Shown in pieces: positions 1-12,694 of a stretch of DNA of 64,000 nt (within the stretch, counting starts at the first letter, position 1; each line of letters opens with the position of its first letter). The stretch covers positions 124,001-188,000 of the forward strand of contig JAVTVJ010011134.1 of NCBI GenBank assembly GCA_034509425.1, in the 5' to 3' direction. A model generated the notes under the pieces. The model ran no database searches and was not told the origin of the DNA. It saw only the letters and a program-made list of their open reading frames with translations. This DNA comes from Eopsaltria australis. Its lineage: Eukaryota; Chordata; Aves; Passeriformes; Petroicidae. The position numbers were made by a program, and so were the translations under genes.

Positions 1-170
1 GCTTTGAGTTTTACAAATTCAGGGGAAAAAACAGGAAAAGGGTTTTGTGAGCAGAGTTCAGGCGAGCTGGAGAATCTGAACCATCCCATGGGGAAAAAGT
101 TTCCTTAACTCCTGCAATCCTGTCAAGGGGAGAAGCACACGAGCCCCAGAGCTGGGAATGTTTCCCCCCA

Positions 171-902
171 CTGCTTCCCAAAACCGAACTCACAGAACAT
201 TTTATTTATAAAATTCCCCTCTCTCCAAGGCTCAGGAATAGCTGGGAATGTTTTCCAGCTTCCAGTGGAGGACACGGATATTTCTCCCATGTATTGATCC
301 AGTCCTGTGGCTCTGTGCTTGGCAGGCCAAGATAAGCCAGGCTTGTTTGGGGCTCCCGGAGGAGCAGAGGCACCTCCTGCAGCTGCTCTCAGCAGGGCTG
401 GGTTTGGAAGGTGCTTGCTTGGAATTGTTTGTCTGACTCGTGAATTTATTCCTGGTGATGACTCCAACTCCTAATTAAAACTGTTTCGCTCAGTGAAACC
501 AAATGCTCCACGAATTAATGCCTGGGAAATGGAAAATCCTGAGTCCAGTCCTTGCTGTAACAATGCTGATCTTTAATCTAAAGCTCAGCTTTGATTCCCT
601 TCACAAACATGTGGTGAAAGCGATTCTGAGTTGCCCACTGAACAAAATCCTGGACTTCTGATGGCTCTGTCCCAGTGAAATGATAATTTGCCTTTTGAGT
701 TTGTGGTGCCTTTTCCCCATAGGTTTCTTTTAACTTTCTGCTGCGGAGAATGCAGAATTTTCCAGCTGGAAACGCAAACCTGACTGGAGAGATGGGTTAA
801 AAAACTGGATCTGTTGATGAGACAAGTAAAGCTATTCCTGAGCTTGGAGAGAGGGGAATTTTATAAATAAAATGTTCTGTGAGTTCGGTTTTGGCAAGCA
901 GG
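171..902. repeat. Long inverted repeat (arms 171-243 and 831-902)
   Basis: The arm at 171-243 (ctgcttcccaaaaccgaact ... caggaatagc) is the reverse complement of 831-902 with about one substitution and one indel over 72-73 bases. The inner boundaries are sharp: similarity stops right after 243 and right before 831. The spacer is 587 bases and contains no obvious open frame. Confidence 0.9.
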
Positions 903-2082
903 GGGGGAATGTGAAATGAAGCCGGGCAGGAAGAGGTTTGAGAGCTGTGTGGTGTAAGATTGCAAAAACATGAAACAGCAGGGGTTGGAAAGCTGGGGGC
1001 AGGCAGGAAGTTCGTGAGCCCTGGAATTCTGGTCCTGTGACAGAGAAGCTTCGCTTGACATCAGCTCCATGAGAAATGGGAACAGGTCCTGGGGAGCTGG
1101 GCTGAGCTGAGTCTGTGGTTCCACAGCATTCCCCAGGCTCGGGGCCGTGTCCTCCAGCTGGCAGGAATCATGTGGATCCCCAGATCAGCGTTTGGATACA
1201 GAGCTCTTTCCAAGAAAATAGAACCCGAGAGACAGAGAGTGGAAAAGGGAAATAGAATAGGGAGGAAAAAATGGGATTACAACACGTGTCTGTAACTCAG
1301 TACCTTTTATCACCACACTCAATGTTCTTTAGTGATAAAGCAGCCAAATGCTGCAAAACCTCTTCTTTTTTTCTTCCTGGAAGGATCCTTCAGGCACTCC
1401 CACATCTGTTTGGATGTTTCCTGTGCTTTCCTTACCTTCACCAAAGCTTCATGACTGAAGCTGGGACCAGCTGGGGAGGGGAGCAGCAGAGAACCAGCTG
1501 CTCTGATAGTTCCCATAATAAACAGCATTAAATAATTTGTCTGGGGTTAGTGAACTCGCAAGTGCTGATTAAGGATTAGACTTGACTCATTTGCTGGAGG
1601 CTCCTGATGGGTTTCAATGCTTATTCCACCATGAGAGAGCAGCATATGTTCACCCCAGAGTGCCACCGAGGGAGCTGGGGCAGCAGCGTCACACTGGGAC
1701 GCTCAGGGTGCTTGACTCTGGGCCTCGGTGACTTTTAGCACAATCCAGCAATAATCTGCATTGTTGTGGTTTCAGCTTCTGCTTTTTGGGAGTTTCCAGA
1801 AGGTTCCTGTTCCAGAGCTTGCATTTCCAACATTCCCTTAAAGAACAAACACTGTGTTTTCCCGGAGAGGCTGATCTGGTGGTGTTTGCAGACAAGTGGG
1901 ATGAAGATTCACCAGGAGTATCTCATTTTCCTTTCAGAGCAGGCTGGTGCATTTGTAAGGCTGAAACCAGTCGGGGCTGTGAGGTGAATTGACAGATCTG
2001 TCCTAGTCCTAGCCCTGTTCAGCTTGGATCAGCTTTGGGTTGTGCCAGGCTGCTCCCAGGTTTAGGGGCAGTATGGGGGGTG

Positions 2083-2200
2083 CTTTAGCCCTGTGGGCAG
2101 GTGTGTGTTTGTGGGGTTTTTAGCCCTGTGCACAGAGGTTTGTGGGATATTTTAGCCATGTGAGCAGAGGTTTGTGGGGTTTTTGAGCCATGTGGGCACT
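2083..2200 (+). repeat. Short tandem repeat, about 31-35 bp unit
   Basis: Three to four imperfect copies of a unit like ttagccatgtgagcagaggt followed by ttgtggggttt. Confidence 0.8.
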
Positions 2201-3940
2201 GCACTCACTGGCCAAACCTGACCCCAGCGTGCCAGGACCCCCTGTGCCCCAAAGCCTCATCCCAGCTCTGCCAGGGCTGGCACTGTGCACGTTCAGCTGA
2301 AGATCAGCCCGTGCCTTCCCACACAAACCCCTCCCTTCATCTCCTCCGCCAGCCAGGGCTGGTTTCCATGGAGCTGCTTCATCCATACCTTTAGGAAACC
2401 TTTTTTTCCTGCTCCCCTATAGAATAATTCGAGGTTTCTATGGCAACACCTCAGAGGGAAGGGCTGGGATGTGCTCAGCAAGGCTGGAGTGATCCCTGGC
2501 ACCCCCGTGCTCCTGACACTCACCATGGCACCGTTCCCTGCCCTGTTACTTATTTTGGGATTCTGGATCCTGTCTAATACTGTGGGGGAAAAAAAAAGCC
2601 TGAGGGACTGCCTGGCTTAATAAAGCTCAAAGTCTGAAAGTCACCGTTCAAAAAGGAGAAAAAAAATCAAGGATATTCAAGATTTTATGGCCACGTGTGA
2701 AGCCATAAAGATGTTTGAGATGGGAAAGAAATGGTGGAATAAACTTCATTCATAGTGGATATTCTAGGAGGACAGTGATTTCTGGAGACAAGCTTTGGGT
2801 TTTAATATTTAAAGAGCATTGGAAGAAACAGATTAAACATAAATTATCTGGAATCTTTAAACTGATTGTATATCTAGAGAAATAGAATTTAAAAGAAAAA
2901 TAATTCAGCATTTTTGGGAGAAGAAAGTAAAATATTCACTGTAAATTCTGCAAAGGCCAGGACCAGCAGAATTGTGTAATTTCAGGAGAAGCAGGAAGTG
3001 GAGCTGGTTTGTGCTGGAAGCAGAGCAGAGATCAGGAAATGACTGGAGCTGAAATGGCAGAGTCTGATTTGAGCTCCTGCGAGTGGTGGGGCTGATCTGG
3101 AAAATGTGGAAGTCTTGTGGAAAATCCGTATTGGAGCTGATTATAAAAGGATATTACACATTTTTGGGAGAAAACATGAAGGCAGGTCTTAAAATGCATG
3201 AAGCAGAGCTTGGCCATGCTCTTTCTTACAACACCCAGCTCCTTGAACTTTAATTTTGACTGACTGGGGAAAAATTCGTGTATTTAACAAAACTTTCTGA
3301 TCTCTTATTTGTGTCACTGAAAAGAAAGAATCAAGAACAGCCACGTTCACGTTCCCACATCCTCCACATTTCCAGGGATGTTTCACTCATTCTGATCGAG
3401 GGGATGGGAGCTTTGGATGCTGGCAGGGATTTCTGAATCACATCCTGTGCCTTTCATCTCGCAAGGTCCTCTGAAGAATTCCAGAGAAGGAAAAAGGGGG
3501 CAGAAACTCTCCCAAGGAAATCAGTGCTGCCTGTGCCACCCCAGTGATTTGGGGTTGTATTCCAGCGGAGTTAAGTGAGAGGAAAATGGAAATGCTCTGC
3601 TAATGACTCATCAACAGAGGGGAAATTCTGTCAAGTTCTGCGAGTTTGGCTGAAGTGCTGAATTCATCGTCTGGAGGTGGATCATCAACTGCTGCACTAA
3701 AGAAATGATGTGAATTTGGAAAATGTGAGCCTTGAGTCTCCTGCTGGAAAACTGCAGCTCTTTGTATTCTTGTCTCTCTTTTCTGAGCTGGAGGTGAGTG
3801 ACGTGGAGCGTGGCCCTGGAAGGGAGCAGCTCAGCACTCACCTGCATCTCTGCTGCTGGGACTGCTCCACCCCGAGAGCTTCAGGCACTTCTTGTGGGCA
3901 TTTCCATTTCATCAAGTGAAGAAACTTGTGTAAGTCAGGA

Positions 3941-4000
3941 AAATCCATCCCCAAACACCAGAGCTTTATGGCCAAAAAGGAGACAGAGGAGTCCTGTAGC
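3941..4000. repeat. Dispersed repeat, copy 1
   Basis: It shares about 55 bases (ccccaaacaccagag.tt.tggccaaaaaggagacagaggagtcctg) with 7181-7235. The downstream flank here contains AATAAA, so it could be part of an LTR, but I cannot name the family. Confidence 0.7.
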
Positions 4001-4110
4001 TTTATTCCAATAAAGGGAGAGGCCATGGAGCATTTCCCATGGGGTCTCTCAGATTGTGGAGGACACAGCTTCCCTTTTATCCCAATTTCCCGGCCGCATT
4101 TCCCTCTCCA

Positions 4111-4336
4111 ATTCCTGCAATAAATAAATACCCCATTCCTGCAATAAATAAATACCCAATCCCTGCAATAAATAAATACCCCATTCCTGCAGTAAATAAA
4201 TACCCAATTCCTGCAATAAATAAATACCCAATTCCTGCAATAAATAAATACCCCATTCCTGCAGTAAATAAATACCCAATTCCTGCAATAAATAAATACC
4301 CAATTCCTGCAATAAATAAATACCCAATTCCTGCAG
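4111..4336 (+). repeat. 24-bp minisatellite, 9 full copies plus a partial
   Basis: The unit is attcctgcaataaataaata plus cccc/ccca. Copies start every 24 bases from 4111 to 4327. Copies 4 and 7 carry cagtaaat instead of caataaat. Because 24 is divisible by 3 and the unit lacks stops in several frames, it creates long spurious frames on both strands (8-residue repeats such as YPIPAINK and its minus-strand equivalents). Confidence 0.95.
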
Positions 4337-7180
4337 TTGCCTTTGAGTTTGATGTGGAAGCCCCACGGGATGGAGATTCCCTGATTCCTGCAGATCCCCC
4401 CTCGCAGGCAGTGCTGGGTGTGTGCTCCCAGGCTTGGGCTGTGTGTCCACTGCTCCACAAGCTGCTGGATCTCCTGGAGCTCCCCACGAGTCCCTGCTGC
4501 AGAGACCCGAGGCTGGCAGATGATGATTATTTTTATTTGTGTGACAGGAACCTTCTGGATGTCTGGAGCAGCTGCTGTTGAATCCTCACTTCTTGAGGGG
4601 GAGAGACTCAGCCTGCTCATCCATCTGTCTGGGCTTCTGCCTCCTCACCAGGGGCTCTGAATTTGGGAATAAATGGGCAGATTGTGGGATCTGAGCTGCC
4701 TGGGATGCATTTCCATGTTTTACACAGCTCTTTGTATATTCCATTTATCTGGCACAGAATTCCACTGAGCACGAGGACCTTGGAAAAGCAATTAGCAATT
4801 GGTCTTGTCCCTGTTTTGGTTCCAGCTGGGATCAAGCCCCTTTTTAGGTGGATGAAGGACAAATCACAACCTCTGTAGCAGATATCTTCTCGTGCTGAGA
4901 CATGTGACTGATTTGGATTATTTAGAAGATTATCTGCTTTTCCTCTCTTCACTCGGTGTTGCATAAAATGACATCACCTTGCACTCGTCATGGCCCTTGG
5001 TTTGGGATGGAATTTGGAGGTAAATTCGTGTCCTTGCATTTTGGAACTCACCCATGGCTGGGAATTGTGGTAAACACACAGCAGTGGCCATGGAATTTGG
5101 TAGGAGCTGCAAACAAAAAAAGCAGAGAGAAACCCAAAAACTGGCTATTGAAGTAGCCAATTTATGTCGAATTTGAGCATATTTTCCCGTTGTCTGCAAA
5201 CTGAGTTATGGCTCAGATAGGGTAGGAGAGAAATTGGCACTGTGTTAGTGACAGAATTGGAGAATTCTGAGAATTAAAGCTCAGCAAACACTGGTGGCAC
5301 CCCCTGCCCAAATTGAATGAAGAAGAAAAAGGACAGTGAGATTGTCAGACACATGAATTATTCATTTTCAGCAAAACTGATTTTCTACAGCTCACGAGCA
5401 GCTGGATCCCAATGTCTGCTCTAACTCTGATTTTTCTGTTTTCCACCTTGAAATGGGTGCTTGTTTTGTGCTGAGCTTGCCCTTGCTGGTGACAGAACAT
5501 GGAATTTTCAGCTCCCAGAGCTCAGCTGAACTCTGGAAATCTCCTGGACTGCACATTCTGAGAGACTTCTGAGATCACCACGTGGCTCATGTTCTTTCTT
5601 AAATTAAACTTGCACTGTTCCAGTGCATCAGGCAGCGCTTAATCTCACTGTTATCTGGAAGGAAATTGAGATAAAATGTGAAATGGCTTTGTCTGGAGGA
5701 CACATGAGTAAAATGCAAGAACCCTGACATCCAGGCCCTCAGCAATGGGGTAACCATACCTCATCTGCCTGGATTTAAGGCCAAATTGAGGGCTTTTTGG
5801 GTATTTCTCCTTAGAAGTTACACTGCTTGCAAACCTGAATTGCTGAGATTATTTCCAGGGCAGGTCAGGTGATGTGTGGTGATAAAACCTTCTCTGTGCT
5901 GATAAAACCTCTTGGTGCTACTCACACAAAACATTTCTGGTACAAATCGTGGTGTATAAAAATAGGAATGATTGTTCAATGTGATTTAAAACCCCAAACA
6001 GCAGGAGAAGCATCATCCTGGCTTCAGTTTCTCCTTGCACGTTAAAGGGGAAGGAAAGGGGGGAAAAAGTCTTTTAGGTGATGGTTTTGAGTGGAGTTTG
6101 TAGCTCTGGGGATATTTGGAACTGAGTCCTGCTGGGCACTTCTGCCTGAGCTCCCCTGAGCTCCTGACTCCGACCTTGATCGAGATTCTCTGCAGAGTTT
6201 GACCTTGTTTTCCCCAAGAGCCTCACTGGAACATAGAAATGGTATTTTTGGAGGAGAAAAAAGGCAGATTTCTGGTGACACAACCTGACAGCTCCAAGCA
6301 ATTCCATTAAACGATGAGAGTTCTGTTAAACAACGTCCTCAGCAAGTGCTCAGCTCTGGGTCAGCGAGAGGCTCTGCAACTCTGGGTGTTTACCGAGTTT
6401 ATTTTCAACCTGGGCAACCCCAGGCATCCTTGGTGAAGGAAAACTCAGGAGAACTCAGGGAAATCACAGGGCAGATGCAGCCAGGAGGGGAGGGCGAGGT
6501 TTCTCGGGCAGCAGCTGCAGTTGTTTCTCAGGTTCAGGAGCTGCTGGGTTTATCTGGAGTTTCACACCTGGGGAGTGCGCTTGGGTTAAAATTCCTGCCC
6601 CGCGAGTTCAGCTCAGCGAGTTCTGACTGTACCTGATAAATGTGGGGTTTCCTGTGTGTTCTCAGGGTGCAGAGCTCTTCCACACTCATTTAGGGGAACC
6701 TCTGCCTGGCTGGAAATTGTTAATTATTAATTATCTCTAGATAGATGAGGCAGGTGGGGTAATACCTTATATATACTGTTGTATGTTTTGTGTCATATAC
6801 TCTGATAAAAATATGTGTATTTTTATGCAAACCAGAACCACGGGGATGAGTTTTGTGTGCATATTTCATGCATCAAACACGTTTTTTGGCATCAACAAAC
6901 ACACATTTGTGTGAGTTCTGTGATGTGTGAGCACTGAAGGGATGCTGGGGGCACGGAGCTGCCCTTGGACGGCTCCATTTCCACACCACAAGTGCAGGAT
7001 TAGGGCTGTGAATGGCACAGGCAGCTGGAGGAGAAGGTTTCCAGTTGTTCACAAAGTATTTTTTCCAGTGGATTTTGAGGGATGGCGAGGAGCACTGAGT
7101 TGTCCTCAGGCATTTGCTCCAGCAGGACGGGCTCCAGCAGCTCTGCTGCAATCGTGCAGGGTTGAGTTTGAGAGGCAAAT

Positions 7181-7235
7181 AATCCCCAAACACCAGAGGT
7201 TTGTGGCCAAAAAGGAGACAGAGGAGTCCTGGAGC
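7181..7235. repeat. Dispersed repeat, copy 2
   Basis: Second copy of the repeat at 3941-4000, in the same orientation and with few mismatches. The flanks differ, so it is an interspersed element and not a local tandem duplication. Confidence 0.7.
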
Positions 7236-8204
7236 AACAATTCATGGCTTGGAGTCTGCAATGGCTGCTGCTGACACGGGAATTATTCCTTGAGAAAGGG
7301 AAGGCACAAATAGATATGAATCTCTAACTAATAACTTCTAAAAATACAGAATATCTACAGAGATTAACCCCTGAGAGAAAGCCCTTTCTTTCCATCTTTG
7401 CAAGTATTGTTAAAATGAGCAGCGACCAATACATGATAGAACAAGCATTCATCAATTGTGGCTCTCACAGCAGAGATTTGACACAGATTGTTATCTGCGA
7501 GGGTGGGGATGGCAATGCTGTGATCCCAGCAGGAGCTGAGAGTTGCTGCTCCCAATTTTTGGGATGGGTGACCTCCTGTGATGCTCTTGGCACATGTGGG
7601 CTCTGGAAATACAGGGATGTGCACACCTGGTTTTAATTCAGAAACCAAGTATTATTGACCAAATAACAGATAAATTCAAGTTCTAGACCAGAAAGAATGG
7701 ATACAATTTATCAAAAAGCTGATTTTCCCACTGAGTGGCGTTTTAATTGAAATATTGCACCGAGGAGGGAAAAGTTGAACTTCTCTTTGTCCCAGGCTGT
7801 AGCTGGCATTTCTTGCCTGTGAAATTTGTGCCATCTGCCTCGGAACAGTGCTGGGGTTCCAGAAAACAACACATGCAGGGCTCAGGTGTCACCCAGCCCA
7901 AACCAAAGGACTGTGCCTGCTCCAGGGACAGCAGCTGCTGCCAGGGAGGGAGGGCACCATGTAGGGGCAGAGCTGGAGGGCGCTGAGATAAGGATTTACT
8001 CAACACCCGCTGCCTGCATGCGTCCAAGGCTTCTCATCTGTCAAACTGTGATAGAACTCAGCTGATTCAATGTGCAAAGAGCAAAATGTGGCTGTAGTCC
8101 CTGCCTGAGATCCAGCTCCACAGGTAACACTAGTGCTCTTGCAGGATGTCAGAATGTGAAATGTATCAGTTGTTCATTTAAAAGTCACAAAATTACTGTA
8201 GAAT

Positions 8205-8380
8205 TTTCAGGAAAAAACCCCAACAACCACTACCACCACTACCACCCAATCAAACAAACAAAAAACCAGAAAAATCCCCACAAAAAAACCCCCAAAAAAC
8301 CCCAAAAAACCCCAAACCAACCAACAAACAAAAATAAACAAAAAAACAAAAAACAAAAACAAACAAACAAAAAAAAACTC
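8205..8380. repeat. A/C-rich low-complexity tract
   Basis: Runs of AACCCC, CAAAA and CAAA with almost no G or T; no clean repeat period. Confidence 0.9.
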
Positions 8381-10869
8381 CCTGCATGTTCTGGACTTTT
8401 GGAAAATCAGATTTTTGACCTAGTAGGGTCATGCCTGAGTTGCAGTTCCTCGTGCAGAAGCTGCCACTCTCAGCTGCATGCACTGGAAGGGAAATAAGCT
8501 GAAAGTGATGTTTAACTGTAGGAAAAGGGGAATTCTGTCTGAGTTCCTGCCAGGCTGTGAGTGCTCCAATCTCCCTGCCTGGCCTGGCAGAGCTGCTGCA
8601 GCCACAGTGCATCTGAGTCACTTGGTTCAACTTCTGAAGAAGCTGCAATGTATTTCCTGTGCTTCAAAATAACTGCTTTTAATTAATAAAACTGTTTTTT
8701 TGCAGTGTACTCTCAGTGCCAGCTACCACTGTGTGTTCATCTCCCATTTTGCAGTCCCTTAAATACATGGGAAAGCCTTTCTGGAAAGATCTGCCAAAGA
8801 ATCTGGGCTGGAATTAGTACACGTTCTTCCTTCAGGGGAGGGATTTTAATTTTTTTATAGGATTTTTTTTCCCTAGTTGCTCCATTTGCAAGCCTTCTTC
8901 TGAGGGCACTGGAGAACCCAGGATGTTTGAGGAGGAGGAAAGCTGTTGATCAACCTGAAGCATCGGCAACCATTTGTTGCTGGAATAAACCCGTCATTAG
9001 ACGGATCATTAAACTGCAGTCATTAACCCAGGCTCAGGACAGAAATAGTTCTTGCTCAGGCTGGAATCTCTCACTCCGGGTCAGGTGTTGAGCTGCCTCC
9101 CTTTGCAGAGCTTCTCTCTTCTCCCAGAGCATCAGGCATGTGCCTGCATCCCCTCTCCAGGATAAAAATGTGCCGGGAATGACAGAGTGCAACCGAGGGC
9201 TGGAAATTGATGCCTGGAGTGCTCAGAGTTAAAGGGGCAGTCTCTGTGCTGGTGCCTCTCTCCAGAAGGGAAGGACTCCCAGGACACAGAGAATTATTTC
9301 CTTTTTTGTGTATAAAGGTCTTTTCTCCAAGGGAGCTGCACTAAAGCTCAGTGAGGGTGAAGGTGAAGAATTTGTGTTGACAGTGGCAACAGAAATCAGC
9401 CTGGTGCCGGCACCAGCTTTTCCTTGCACAGCAAAGTGGTTACCAAAGCTGCCCTAGCGTGGATGAGGCTCTTGTGGATTAATTAGACAATTGCTGGGGG
9501 TGTTCTGAGGGTTTGCAGTGCCCACTGCGCTAAGGGATCTCATCAGAGCCCGAGCTTTGACCCTCATTTGTACTTGTTGCTGCAATTAAATGAGGCTCTT
9601 GTGCAGCTGATGAGAGATTCCACGGGAGATCAAACTCATTAAAGCAAGGAACAAACCCTGGTGATCTCCAAAGGGCTGCCCATGTCTGTCCCCAGAGGGG
9701 GGAGGTGCATTTTGTGAAGGTTCATGTTCTCCTGGTTAAAATTCAGGAGTGATGCTCTGGGGGTTGACTCCCAGATGCTCTGGGAAGGTGAAATGCAATT
9801 TTTGGGATGATGAGGTAGCCAGGAATGCTTCTGGCTGTGTGGTGACAAGGTGGAAATCATGGCAAGATGTGGGAGAAAAGGGATCTGCCCCTGAGGCAGA
9901 GAAGATGCAAAGCTACCCAAGCTACTTTTGAAACATTGGCATTTTGTCTGAACTGTGGGTTTTTCTTTCTTGGACTTAAAAAGAAAACAAGGAACAGCAT
10001 TTATTTGCGTTTCTCTTTTGAAGTGGGTGTTGTGGAAGGCATTCTGTTTGTGTGTGTGCATGGATACCAAGGTGACAGATTCTCCAGAAATCCATCTGAA
10101 GAGCTGTCAAGCTATTAACTTACAGAAGGAGCAGAGCAAAAAGGACAGTGCAGAAATTAAATATAGCACTTGGGCATTTAAACCGCTCTGTCATTTGATT
10201 GAAATGTTTCCTTCCCCCTTGTTCTTGCTGATATAAATCTCCCTTTCCTGACACATTATCTCTGTCCTCGATGGCAGTTTCTGATGTTCAGAGTTCCTGT
10301 GAAGTTTATTTTCAAACAAAACCGAGGCAGTCCGTGCAAGAATAACTATTTTGATTTGGGTTGACAAATATTTTCTAACCTGGAGCTAATATTTTTAAAG
10401 GTTCAGGCTGTTGAACAATGAAAACTAAAGCCGTGTCAGGTTGATTTAGAGATGGTTTTGCGTTGATTATTATTTTTTTTTTGAGAGAGAGAGCACGCTC
10501 GAAATTCGCACAGCTGAGTTTTAGTCACTGCCTTAGAGAATTTCAATTTTTTCACATGAAAATAGGGCCTCATGCAGGATCAGGCAGCGAAATTCGGAGG
10601 ATCTTGATGGAGAATCTGTCACAGCGTTTTTCCTGGTTTGATTTCACCACCAGAATTTTGCAAGCCGTGTCCTGCGTCCGCTGCTCCGAGTGCCTGACCC
10701 TTGCTGGGGCTCCCTTGGTGTGTGGATGCCTGAGAATTTTCCCCGTGTCGCTGTCCTTGCGTGGTGTCTCCGTGGGTTCTGCCCCTCACCCCCTCCATCC
10801 CCCCGGGCATTTTGGAAGCAGCATCGCCCCACGAGAACTCTTTTAAATCAGATTTCACTGGTGTGAAAC

Positions 10870-12180
10870 TGAGCTAAAAGCCCGGCCGGTTCTGGTGCCA
10901 CCTGCTGCTGTTGCTGCCGCTTTTTCGGCTTTTCTTCAATCCCCCTCCTCCTCTGGCTTCTCTGCGAGCAGTCAATGGGGACAAAAAAAAAAAGAAAAAA
11001 GAAAAAAAGAAAAAAAGAAAAAAAGAAAAAAATTATTGTGAAAGAAGGCTGAAAGTCCAAGCTCGCTCGCCGCCTCCCTCTCAGGGTGGGCTGGCCGAGC
11101 ACGAAGGTGGGACAGAAGGGACAATTGGCCAATTGGCTCCTCCGGGAGCCTCTTCCCCCTCCTTTTTTCCACTCGCTGGGGTGGTGGCAGCGGCGTTTTC
11201 GGGAACACGAGCCGTGTGTGTCGGGATTAGCGGCGCGGTTACGCTTGCGACAGCTGCCCCCGTGTCCCCGCTGCAGGAACACAGCACGCCGCTCCTGCTG
11301 CTCTTTCCGCTGATTTTTATCGAGCCTTGTTCCTCCCCTCCCTCTGTTTCTCTCTCTGCCCTCCCCACAGCTCCACGCCGCTCCACTCCATGCTTGCCTC
11401 GTCTCTCGAGAAGAACCACGGCCGAGTTTTCCTCGGAGACTTTTCCTTTCCCGAGCCAGCAGAAGGCAAAGGGGGCCTGGGGAGGGGAGCTGAAACCCGG
11501 CCGAGCTCTCGCTGGCAGCCCCGGTGTCAGTGCTAAACCTGCTTTGAGAGAGACCAGGCAGGGGAGGGACTTTTTTTTTGTAGGGGACAGAAGGAGAAAA
11601 GAAACTTGAAACTGGCTTCCCTTTGTGGCGTGCCCGTGTCCCGGCCAGCCCCTGCCCAGCCCGCTGGTTGTTAAATGACAGCACGTGAAGAACATGAGGG
11701 CTCCTGCCTGAGAGGGAGGGCAGGGAGAGGGAGGAGGAAGGAGAGCCGTGGCTTTGCGGTGTGGTTTACACCGAGATCGCAGCTAGAGCGCCTGGGGGTG
11801 GGAGCAGAAGGAGAAAGGGCGTCCGATGCCAGCTGCCAACATGACAGAAACCCTGCGGCTCCCGGCGCTGCGGGTCCCCGAGCAGCAGGTGCTGGAGGGC
11901 GGCTGCGCCTGGTCCAGCTCGTCCACCCCGACCCTGCGCAGGAAGCGGTTCAAGATGAGGAGGATGAAGAACGTGCAGGAGCAGAGCCTGGAGGCCGCCA
12001 GGTACCAGGAGTCTCCTTCCTCCAGCAAGGAATACCTGCAGCTGCCCTCCATTGAGATCACCCCGTCCAGTGACGAGGACACCCCCTGGTCCAACTGCTC
12101 CACTCCCAGTGCCTCCCCCCGCCGCAAGCGCTTCCTCCTTCGGAAGTGGCTGCGCATCCGAGAGAAGAAGGAGTGCAGTG
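10870..12180. promoter_or_regulatory. CpG island 1 (long-isoform promoter region)
   Basis: By eye, CpG dinucleotides are frequent here and rare on both sides. The block covers the 5' flank, the likely untranslated leader and the whole exon ending at 12187. It contains GC boxes, an A/G-rich low-complexity tract (10983-11032) and no convincing TATA box, as expected for a dispersed vertebrate promoter. Long open frames on both strands (for example 10848-11684 minus) are attributed to composition. Confidence 0.6.
10983..11032. repeat. A-rich (AAAAAG)n tract in CpG island 1
   Basis: A run of A with G about every sixth base, probably the tail of an old insertion or a simple repeat. Confidence 0.85.
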
Positions 12181-12187
12181 AGAGCAG
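11826..12187 (+). CDS. GRAMD1B: GRAMD1B long-isoform first coding exon
   Basis: The exon encodes about 120 residues and then stops at a good splice donor (AGCAG|gtaggt at 12188), leaving two bases of a codon (phase 2). The peptide is serine-rich and basic, with no signal peptide or membrane segment, and is probably disordered. Two related blocks are visible: WSSSSTPTLRRKRF (residues 29-42) and WSNCSTPSASPRRKRF (residues 88-103). An acidic stretch (SSDEDTPW, about 81-88) precedes the second, and a strongly basic RKRFLLRKWLRIREKK segment ends it. The first ATG (11826) has a weak context. The ATG at 11841 (MTETLRLP) has A at -3 and may be the main start. The exon sits inside CpG island 1, so it is likely transcribed from there. 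It should join the exon at 22913 or the shared exon directly, since both junctions keep frame. I am confident it is coding; the assignment to GRAMD1B comes from phase, orientation and partial recall of long isoforms. Confidence 0.85.
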
Positions 12188-12694
12188 GTAGGTTTTCTGC
12201 CTGCTCCCCTTCCCTGCTCCCCAGGTGATGCTGTCCCACATAGCAGGAAGGGTCTGTTGTTCCCCTGGAGGTGCCGCTCCCCGGACTTGGCCCTCGCCTG
12301 TTGCCTGGAATTTGTCATGGTGATGGTTGGATGTGCTGGTGCCAGAGCAAAAGGCCTGGGAACTCCCTGGGAATGGCAGGACAAGGCTCTGTCCTTGTTC
12401 GTGGTCCTCCAGGTGACACAGAGCCAGTGGGTGAGGAGATCGAACTTCACTGAGGTGTCCTGAGGAGACCCTGAGAGAGAGGAGAGACCTCTTTGCTGGC
12501 ATTACCTGTGCAGGTGATGATGCCAAACCTCTGCCAGTGTTTTTAGGTGATGCTCATTCCCACCACTGAGAATTCCCTTAATGTCCTTAGTTCAGTGTCG
12601 GGACAAAGAGAGGACAAGAGAGAGAAAGCGAGCAGCCCAGTGGGTCTGTGTGTCAAGGTGTGTGGGCTCAGTCCTTGGCAGCCTCCCAGGCCTG

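Larger units (their letters stand above)
1..10869. other. Upstream non-coding DNA
   Basis: No exon was recognised. I looked for pieces of the neighbour expected in vertebrates (CLMP) and saw none. The block holds an inverted repeat (171-243/831-902), a short tandem repeat (2083-2200), a 24-bp minisatellite (4111-4336), a dispersed repeat pair (3941-4000 and 7181-7235) and an A/C-rich tract (8205-8380). Open frames of 60-145 codons here show no family resemblance. Confidence 0.6.

Noticed and set aside
3838..4620. 260-codon - strand frame with repeats of YCRNWVFI type
   Set aside because: Entirely explained by the 24-bp minisatellite at 4111-4336.
8205..8380. Telomere-like CCCCAA repeats
   Set aside because: The units are irregular and not TTAGGG-type; simple A/C-rich low complexity explains them.
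8250..8648. Frames with poly-Phe/Val or Lys/Pro/Asn content
   Set aside because: Translation of the A/C-rich low-complexity tract.
10848..11684. 278-codon - strand frame, and overlapping + frame 10911-11609
   Set aside because: It is GC-rich island sequence plus an A/G-rich tract that gives poly-Phe or poly-Lys. Opposing overlapping frames point to composition, not coding.
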